From Chloroflexota bacterium (GTDB taxonomy: Bacteria; Chloroflexota; Dehalococcoidia; Lucifugimonadales; VGZR01): 11,850 nt of DNA. Position numbers and translations under genes: made by a program. Of this stretch, positions 6,896 to 11,850 are shown one piece after another (the stretch's first letter is position 1; every line of letters starts with the position of its first letter). The notes beneath the pieces are model-generated. The model had not been told where the DNA came from, did not search any database, and saw only the letters and a program-made list of their open reading frames with translations. The DNA is taken from assembly GCA_027625225.1 (NCBI GenBank), contig JAQBWG010000026.1, positions 1 through 11,850 of the forward strand, written 5' to 3'.

Positions 6896-7751
6896 AGCTA
6901 AGCTTGGTATCATCGGTGGCTCCGGCCACTACGACCTCAACGGCCTCACTGGCGTCAGTGAGGTGAATATAGACACACCCTTCGGCTCCCCCAGCGATAC
7001 GATTACACTCGGCACGCTGGCTGGAGTCTCCCTGGCATTTCTCCCCCGCCACGGTCGCGGACACCGCATCGATTCGGGCGAGATACCGGCCAAAGCCAAC
7101 ATCTACGCTCTCAAGAGCCTCGGAGTCGAGCGCATTGTCTCCATCAGTGCTGTAGGCAGCCTACAGGAAGAGATGCGCCCGCTGGACGCCGTGATACCCG
7201 ATCAAATCATCGACCGTACCAAGAACCGCCCCAGCACATTCTTCGGCAACGGCATAGTCGGCCACATCGCCTTTGCCGACCCATACTGCCCGCAACTACG
7301 TGGCCTGATGATTAAAGCCTCGCAGAAGCACCAACCGCGCACTCACTCGAAGGGTACACTCGTCGTCATGGAAGGCCCCGCCTTTTCCACAAGGGCGGAG
7401 TCGGAACTGTACCGTAGCTGGGACGCGCACATTATCGGGATGACCGCGCTTCCCGAAGCCAAACTGGCCCGCGAAGCCGAGATTTGCTACTCCACGCTCG
7501 CCTTTGTCACCGACTATGACTGTTGGCACGAAAGCGAGGAGTCTGTATCTGTTGAGCTGGTCATCGCCAATCTCAGGAAGAATGTAGAGACCAGCCGCCG
7601 CATCCTTCGCGACCTCGTCTCCTTCCTCCCGGATGTGCGAAACTGCACATGCGGGTCCGCGCTTGAGAACGCCATCATCACCGCACCGGACAGAATCCCT
7701 GCCAAGCTCAAACAAGACCTTGGCCTTATAATCGGAAAGTACCTCAAATGA
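6888..7751 (+). CDS. mtnP: S-methyl-5'-thioadenosine phosphorylase
   Basis: A 287-residue trimeric-type nucleoside phosphorylase that splits methylthioadenosine with phosphate into adenine and methylthioribose-1-phosphate, the substrate of MtnA. Visible motifs: phosphate loop GIIGGSG (7-13), PRHGRGH (53-59), ISAVGSLQEE (86-95), DQIIDRTKNRPSTFF (105-119), MEGPAFSTRAES (161-172), GMTALPEAKLAREAE (184-198) and TDYDCW (208-213). Asp209 and Asp211 in the last motif are the residues that select adenine in MTA phosphorylases; purine nucleoside phosphorylases with hypoxanthine or guanine preference carry Asn there. A CTC pair of cysteines (253, 255) sits near the C-terminus, as in many relatives. The start overlaps the end of mtnA (ATGGCTGA), which implies coupled translation. 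Together with MtnA it salvages MTA without a separate nucleosidase and kinase. Confidence 0.95.
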   Translation: MAEAKLGIIGGSGHYDLNGLTGVSEVNIDTPFGSPSDTITLGTLAGVSLAFLPRHGRGHRIDSGEIPAKANIYALKSLGVERIVSISAVGSLQEEMRPLDAVIPDQIIDRTKNRPSTFFGNGIVGHIAFADPYCPQLRGLMIKASQKHQPRTHSKGTLVVMEGPAFSTRAESELYRSWDAHIIGMTALPEAKLAREAEICYSTLAFVTDYDCWHESEESVSVELVIANLRKNVETSRRILRDLVSFLPDVRNCTCGSALENAIITAPDRIPAKLKQDLGLIIGKYLK

Positions 7752-7768
7752 AAGCGGAGGTGAGCTGA

Positions 7769-8122
7769 ATGCCACGCCAGAACCCGGGCGAACCGTATTA
7801 CCGCGTTACGCTCGACGAAGCCAAGGAGATGTACGATCAGGACGATACGGTCGTCGTGGACGTACGCCGTCCTGACGAATACGCTCAAGTACACGTCAAA
7901 GGTGCGATACATATCCCTGTGGACGACCTGCTGGGACGCATCGAGGAACTACCTGAAGACAAGAGGCTGCTCTTCATCTGCGCTGCGGGCGTTCGAAGCG
8001 GCCTGGGTGCAGAAATGGCAGCAGCCATGGGACTGGACTCCGAAAGACTGTTCAACATCGAGGACGGTACTCCCGCCTGGGTAGACAAGGGTCTTCCAGT
8101 AAGTCGTGGAGACGAAAAGTAG
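7769..8122 (+). CDS. Single-domain rhodanese-like sulfurtransferase
   Basis: A 117-residue cytoplasmic protein consisting of one rhodanese domain. These carry sulfane sulfur as a cysteine persulfide. The N-terminal DVRRPDEYAQVHVKGAIHIP (31-50) and the active-site loop starting at Cys71 in FICAAGVRSG are typical; the loop has Arg76 for anion binding, so the protein should be active rather than a Cys-less relative. NIEDGTPAWVDKGLPV (97-112) ends the domain. A strong GGAGGTGA (7756-7763) lies five bases before the ATG, and the gene begins 17 bases after the mtnP stop, so it is part of the operon. Its role there is unknown. Handling sulfur released from methylthio compounds or homocysteine is a reasonable guess from context; a general sulfur relay is the alternative. 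Confidence 0.9.
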   Translation: MPRQNPGEPYYRVTLDEAKEMYDQDDTVVVDVRRPDEYAQVHVKGAIHIPVDDLLGRIEELPEDKRLLFICAAGVRSGLGAEMAAAMGLDSERLFNIEDGTPAWVDKGLPVSRGDEK

Positions 8123-8156
8123 ACGGATTCTTATTTATAACAGGGAAGGGATACGG

Positions 8157-8249
8157 ATGAATAAATCGAAACGTGTAGCCTGGAAAAAACACCTCAAGGC
8201 TCGTAAGAAAATGAAGGCGAAGCGCTTGGTCGCAGCCAAGAAGAAATAA
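8157..8249 (+). CDS. 30-residue Lys/Arg-rich small protein, function unknown
   Basis: An ATG, 29 further codons and TAA fit exactly between the rhodanese (34 bases upstream) and the PfkB kinase (five bases downstream). The peptide begins MNKSKRVAWKKHL and ends LVAAKKK. Twelve lysines and three arginines make half of the residues and there is no acidic residue, so it is expected to bind RNA or DNA; most of it could be one amphipathic or fully basic helix. AAGGGA (8146-8151) lies five bases before the ATG, a usable ribosome site. The spacing, ribosome site and clean fit in the operon support a real gene. It recalls tiny ribosomal proteins such as bTHX, bS22 or bL34 only in composition; I cannot match it to any of them. 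Confidence 0.72.
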   Translation: MNKSKRVAWKKHLKARKKMKAKRLVAAKKK

Positions 8250-8254
8250 CGTAG

Positions 8255-9223
8255 ATGTCATCAGCCAATAACAACGGATTGCTCGTCGTAGGTTCGGTTG
8301 CCTACGACTCGGTAAAAACACCCGAAGGCAGCCGGCAGGACGCCCTCGGTGGCTCGGCGATGTACTTTTCGCTAAGCAGCAGCTACTTCTCACCTGTGAG
8401 CGTAGTTGCTGTGGTCGGCGAAGACTTTCGCGACCGGGACATCAATATCTTCAAGGCTCACAACGTGGATGTGTCGGGACTCGTCAAGGCCTCCGGCAAG
8501 ACGTTCCGCTGGTCCGGTGTATACAGCACCGAGGATGTGAACCAGCGTGAGACGCTGGATACCCAGCTCAATGTATTCGCCGACTTCTCACCCACGCTCA
8601 CCGAGCAACAACGCAAATCGCCATATGTATTCCTTGCCAACATCGACCCCGGACTGCAACTCGACGTGCTCGAACAGATGGCTGCCCGTCCCAAGCTGGT
8701 GGCTCTCGACACCATGAATTTCTGGATAGAAGGCCGACGCGATGCACTGACCAAGATTGTCAGCAAGGTTGACGTGCTGTTCATGGACGAAGGTGAGGTC
8801 CGGCAGTTCGCAGATGAGCCAAACCTTGTAAGCGCCGCCCGCAAAATCATCGGCATCGGCCCCAAGGTTGTTGTCGCCAAACGAGGCGAACACGGCGTCA
8901 TGGTAGTGCAGAACGGTAGCCTCTTCGTCTTGCCAGCGTTCCCGCTCGACCGCGTCGTTGACCCCACCGGCGCCGGTGACACGTTTGCGGGTGGCTTTAT
9001 GGGGTACCTCGCCTCCAGCGGAGACCTCAGCCCGGACGGCTTCCGGCGCGCGGCCATGCTCGGCTCGGTCATGGGCTCGTTTACCGTCGAAGCATTTAGC
9101 ATGGAACGTCTGCACGAACTTAAACAAGCCGACATCGAGTCCCGATTCAGAAATCTCAGCGAAATCTGCCGCGCTTCGCCGTTAGGCAAGGGAGAGTCCC
9201 TGCCCTGGCGAAACGGCAACTAA
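8255..9223 (+). CDS. PfkB/ribokinase-family kinase, candidate adenosine kinase
   Basis: A 322-residue kinase of the PfkB family, which phosphorylates sugars or nucleosides with ATP. Visible features: an N-terminal strand LLVVGSVAYD (9-18), the substrate-side LGGSAMYFSL (31-40), VAVVGEDF (51-58), and the signature DPTGAGDTFAGGFMGYL (236-252) with the anion hole GAGD and catalytic base Asp242. A middle block VALDTMNFWIEG (149-160) and FMDEGEVRQF (176-185) fit the family core. The C-terminal 40 residues are less conserved-looking. It starts five bases after the small basic protein and is followed after 32 bases by ahcY. AhcY releases adenosine and runs forward only if adenosine and homocysteine are removed, so adenosine is the favoured substrate by context. 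A ribose-type or methylthioribose substrate cannot be excluded; known MTR kinase (MtnK) is from a different family. Confidence 0.88.
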   Translation: MSSANNNGLLVVGSVAYDSVKTPEGSRQDALGGSAMYFSLSSSYFSPVSVVAVVGEDFRDRDINIFKAHNVDVSGLVKASGKTFRWSGVYSTEDVNQRETLDTQLNVFADFSPTLTEQQRKSPYVFLANIDPGLQLDVLEQMAARPKLVALDTMNFWIEGRRDALTKIVSKVDVLFMDEGEVRQFADEPNLVSAARKIIGIGPKVVVAKRGEHGVMVVQNGSLFVLPAFPLDRVVDPTGAGDTFAGGFMGYLASSGDLSPDGFRRAAMLGSVMGSFTVEAFSMERLHELKQADIESRFRNLSEICRASPLGKGESLPWRNGN

Positions 9224-9245
9224 ATCGAAAACAATATTCAAATAC

Positions 9246-9250
9246 GGAGG
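9246..9250 (+). promoter_or_regulatory. Ribosome binding site for the GTG start of ahcY
   Basis: GGAGG lies five bases before GTG 9256. The ATG two bases earlier (9254) is followed at once by TGA, so it cannot be used and the GTG is the true start. Confidence 0.85.
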
Positions 9251-9255
9251 ATTAT

Positions 9256-10527
9256 GTGAACACCAAAACAGCTATCGGAGATGTTAAAGACCGCGCCCTT
9301 TCCGGTGACGGAGTGCGCCGTATCGAATGGGCAGCCCGCGAGATGCCGGTTCTAAGGCAGATTCAAGACCGTTTCTTGAAAGAGAAGCCTTTGAAGGGCA
9401 TTCGACTGGCGGCGTGTCTCCACGTCACCACCGAAACGGCCAACCTCGCCATTGCGCTGCGCGACGGCGGTGCCGAAGTGCATCTGTGCGCAAGTAACCC
9501 GCTCAGCACTCAGGACGACGTGGCGGCGGCTCTGAACGTTGAATATGGCATCCCCACCTACGCCATTAAGGGCGAGGATACCAAAACCTACTACAAGCAC
9601 ATCAACGCAGTTCTCGACCCCAAACCGCACGTCACCCTCGACGACGGCGCAGACCTCGTCTCCACCCTGTTGACTGACCGGACCGAGTTATTGGACGGGA
9701 TTATCGGAGGCTGCGAAGAGACCACCACCGGCGTCATTCGCCTGCGCAGCATGGCCGAGCAAGGGCGATTACGTTATCCCATCGTCGCCGTCAACGACGC
9801 CGATACCAAACACTTTTTCGACAACCAGTACGGTACCGGGCAAAGCACCCTCGACGGCATCACGCGAGCCACCAACCTGCTTTGGGCCGGCAAAAAGGTC
9901 GTCGTGTGCGGCTACGGTTGGTGCGGACGTGGCGTCGCTTCCCGCGCTCGGGGTATGGGCGCGCAGGCCATCATCACCGAGGTCGACCCCATACGCGCGC
10001 TCGAAGCCGCCATGGACGGCCATCAGGTCATGCCAATTCAGGAAGCTTCCAAAGTCGGCGACATCTTCATCACTCTGACCGGCGGACTCAAAGCCATTAG
10101 CAAGGAAAATTTCAAGGTGATGAAGAACGGCGCCATCGTATCCAACAGTGGTCACTTCAACGTCGAGCTAGACATCGAAGGGCTCGCTGCTATCAGCAAA
10201 TCACGGCGCACCGTCAAGCCTCTCGTCGAGGAGTTCGTCTTGCCGTCCGGCAACAGGGTCTTCCTCCTAGCCGAAGGGCGGCTCATCAACCTGGCCGCTG
10301 CCGAAGGCCATCCGTCGGCGGTTATGGACATGAGCTTCGCGAACCAGGCTCTGGCCACCGAACACCTCGTCAAAAACGGAAAGTCGCTTGAGCACCAGGT
10401 CTACCCTGTTCCGAAAGACATCGACAAGGAAGTTGGACGTCTCAAGCTCAAAGCCATGGGTATCGAGATCGACACACTCACAGCTGACCAGGCAAAGTAC
10501 CTGGCAAGCTGGGAGATGGGTACGTAA
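9256..10527 (+). CDS. ahcY: Adenosylhomocysteinase (S-adenosylhomocysteine hydrolase)
   Basis: A 423-residue NAD-dependent enzyme that reversibly splits S-adenosylhomocysteine to adenosine and homocysteine, removing the product inhibitor of methyltransferases. Visible motifs: CLHVTTETANL (54-64) with His56, LDDGADL (128-134), GCEETTTGV (152-160), the substrate and NAD segment VNDADTKHFFDNQYGTGQS (179-197) with Lys185 and Asp189, the Rossmann loop VCGYGWCGRG (217-226), SNSGHFNVE (296-304) with His300, and LAAAEGHPSAVMDMSF (346-361). It starts with GTG. The C-terminus ends in YLASWEMGT and lacks the K-P-x-x-Y-R-Y extension of the long bacterial and eukaryotic enzymes, and there is no long insert in the catalytic domain, so it is the short form also found in archaea and Thermotoga. 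It sits between the PfkB kinase and metK. Confidence 0.96.
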   Translation: MNTKTAIGDVKDRALSGDGVRRIEWAAREMPVLRQIQDRFLKEKPLKGIRLAACLHVTTETANLAIALRDGGAEVHLCASNPLSTQDDVAAALNVEYGIPTYAIKGEDTKTYYKHINAVLDPKPHVTLDDGADLVSTLLTDRTELLDGIIGGCEETTTGVIRLRSMAEQGRLRYPIVAVNDADTKHFFDNQYGTGQSTLDGITRATNLLWAGKKVVVCGYGWCGRGVASRARGMGAQAIITEVDPIRALEAAMDGHQVMPIQEASKVGDIFITLTGGLKAISKENFKVMKNGAIVSNSGHFNVELDIEGLAAISKSRRTVKPLVEEFVLPSGNRVFLLAEGRLINLAAAEGHPSAVMDMSFANQALATEHLVKNGKSLEHQVYPVPKDIDKEVGRLKLKAMGIEIDTLTADQAKYLASWEMGT

Positions 10528-10569
10528 TACTCACAATTTAGAACGCGACTCTTCGAGAAAGGACCGACA

Positions 10570-11820
10570 ATGCCAAGCAGCTTTTCAGCCTCACCTTCCT
10601 ACCTGTTCACGTCCGAATCGGTGACCGAGGGGCACCCCGACAAACTGTGCGACCAGATATCGGACGCCGTCCTCGACGCCATCCTCGCCCAGGATTCCAG
10701 GGCCCGTGTGGCCTGCGAGGCGGCCACTACCACCGGCCTCGTCATGGTCATGGGCGAGATAACCACGAGCGCCTACGTAGACATCCAGGCCATCGTAAGG
10801 CACACCATACGTGATGCCGGGTACATTGACTCCAGCTATGGGTTCGACTACCAGTCCTGCGGCATCGCCGTCTCCATCCACGAGCAGTCTCACGACATCG
10901 CGCATGGTGTTGACCGCTCTGTGGAAGTCCGTGACAAGAAACAAAACGGCAACAACGAAATCGAGACGCTTGGTGCGGGCGACCAGGGGATGATGTTCGG
11001 CTTTGCCTGTAACGAAACTCCTGAGTTGATGCCCCTGCCCATTTCCCTGGCGCACAAGCTCACGCAAAGGCTAGCCGCTCTTCGTAAGGACCGTATCCTT
11101 CCCTACTTGCGACCCGACGGCAAATCGCAGGTCACCGTGGAATACTCCAACGGCGTGCCCAAGCGCGTAGATGCAGTCGTTCTCAGCACCCAGCACAACC
11201 CTGAGGTCAGTTCCACTGTCATCGAACGTGATCTCACTGTGGAAGTTGCCAAAGAAATCATTCCTGCGGAGTTGCTCGACAAAAAAACCAAGTTCTTTAT
11301 AAACCCGTCGGGCAGGTTTGTCACCGGCGGCCCGGTTGGAGACGCCGGCCTCACAGGTCGCAAGATACTTGTGGACACCTACGGCGGTATGGCCCGCCAC
11401 GGTGGCGGCGCGTTCTCCGGCAAGGACCCGTCGAAGGTCGACCGCTCCGCCGCGTACGCGACGCGCTACGTCGCCAAAAACCTAGTGACAGCCGGAATTG
11501 CCGACCGAGTAGAGATTCAAGTCTCCTACGCCATCGGCATGGCCAGGCCTGTTTCTGTTTCCATCGAGACGTACGAAACAGGGAAAATCTCTGATGACCG
11601 CATCGTCGAACTCATCAACAAGCACTTCGACCTGCGACCCGGAGCCATCATCCGCGACCTCGACCTGCGCCGCCCCATCTACAAGCAGACCGCCGCATAC
11701 GGCCACTTCGGCCGTACCGATGTGGAACTGCCCTGGGAGCGCACTGACAAGGCCGCCGACATACGACGCGACGCGTTCGTGACCGCGGCGGATAAGAAGA
11801 AGGGCAAAGCTGCCTCGTAG
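10570..11820 (+). CDS. metK: S-adenosylmethionine synthase (methionine adenosyltransferase)
   Basis: A 416-residue bacterial-type MetK that joins methionine and ATP to form SAM, PPi and phosphate. Visible motifs: FTSESVTEGHPDKLCDQISD (13-32) with His22, Asp24 and Lys25 at the ATP site, GAGDQGMMFGFA (135-146), the methionine loop region around 101-125, NPSGRFVTGGP (245-255), DTYGGMARHGGGAFSGKD (269-286) with Lys285, and YAIGMARP (320-327). AGAAAGGA (10556-10563) six bases before the ATG supports this start. The last dozen residues form a lysine-rich tail beyond the conserved core. The gene begins 42 bases after ahcY and is the last complete gene of the SAM-I-controlled run. The 30 bases after its stop hold no terminator, so the operon may continue past the window. 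Confidence 0.97.
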   Translation: MPSSFSASPSYLFTSESVTEGHPDKLCDQISDAVLDAILAQDSRARVACEAATTTGLVMVMGEITTSAYVDIQAIVRHTIRDAGYIDSSYGFDYQSCGIAVSIHEQSHDIAHGVDRSVEVRDKKQNGNNEIETLGAGDQGMMFGFACNETPELMPLPISLAHKLTQRLAALRKDRILPYLRPDGKSQVTVEYSNGVPKRVDAVVLSTQHNPEVSSTVIERDLTVEVAKEIIPAELLDKKTKFFINPSGRFVTGGPVGDAGLTGRKILVDTYGGMARHGGGAFSGKDPSKVDRSAAYATRYVAKNLVTAGIADRVEIQVSYAIGMARPVSVSIETYETGKISDDRIVELINKHFDLRPGAIIRDLDLRRPIYKQTAAYGHFGRTDVELPWERTDKAADIRRDAFVTAADKKKGKAAS

Positions 11821-11850
11821 TCCTGTAAGCTCTTTCTAAGAAAACAACGG

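Noticed and set aside
7640..7656. CTC cysteine pair in MtnP as a hyperthermophile-type disulfide feature
   Set aside because: I recall similar C-x-C pairs near the C-terminus of many ordinary bacterial relatives, so it says little about growth temperature.
8157..8249. Small basic ORF as ribosomal protein bL34, bTHX or bS22
   Set aside because: Only the composition is similar; none of the conserved residues I know for those proteins is visible.
8458..9219. 253-codon minus-strand frame opposite the PfkB kinase
   Set aside because: Serine- and arginine-rich composition typical of an antisense shadow; the plus-strand gene has a clear family signature.
10528..10569. Second riboswitch or promoter before metK
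   Set aside because: Forty-two bases are too few for an aptamer, and the only -10-like hexamer (TAGAAC) has no -35.

Overview
This window comes from a bacterial chromosome that looks moderately G+C-rich, with compact genes, an S-box (SAM-I) riboswitch and no mobile elements. The combination suggests an uncultured free-living bacterium. By general feel, a Chloroflexota lineage (Dehalococcoidia/SAR202-like) fits best: PPi-type phosphofructokinase, short-form AhcY, SAM-I leader, several genes without Shine-Dalgarno sequences. That placement is an inference, not something the sequence proves.

Layout. (1) 1-1292, + strand: a possible tail of an upstream gene, then a membrane-anchored HtrA/DegP-type serine protease. 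A 19-bp-stem bidirectional terminator (1314-1356) separates it from the convergent genes. (2) 1375-4345, - strand: a class III aminotransferase and, upstream of it in transcription order, an AMP-forming acyl-CoA ligase that resembles the oxalyl-CoA synthetase (AAE3/Pcs60) group. (3) 4346-4418: a 73-bp divergent promoter region with a perfect palindrome over the shared -35 position. (4) 4419-5624, + strand: a phosphofructokinase with the residues of pyrophosphate-dependent enzymes. (5) 5599-11820, + strand: a methionine/SAM-cycle operon behind a promoter nested in the end of the PFK gene, a SAM-I aptamer and a rho-independent terminator. Order: mtnA, mtnP, a rhodanese, a 30-residue very basic small protein, a PfkB-family kinase, ahcY, metK.

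How the operon works together. MetK makes SAM. SAM use produces MTA (polyamine and related pathways) and SAH (methyl transfer). MtnP and MtnA take MTA to methylthioribulose-1-phosphate and free adenine. AhcY splits SAH to homocysteine and adenosine. The PfkB kinase sits directly before ahcY and is a good candidate for phosphorylating the released adenosine, though its substrate is not proven. The riboswitch would switch the set off when SAM is abundant. The least explained members are the rhodanese, the PfkB kinase and the tiny Lys/Arg-rich protein; these are the best places to look for something new. No CRISPR array, tRNA, rRNA, insertion sequence or phage gene was seen.
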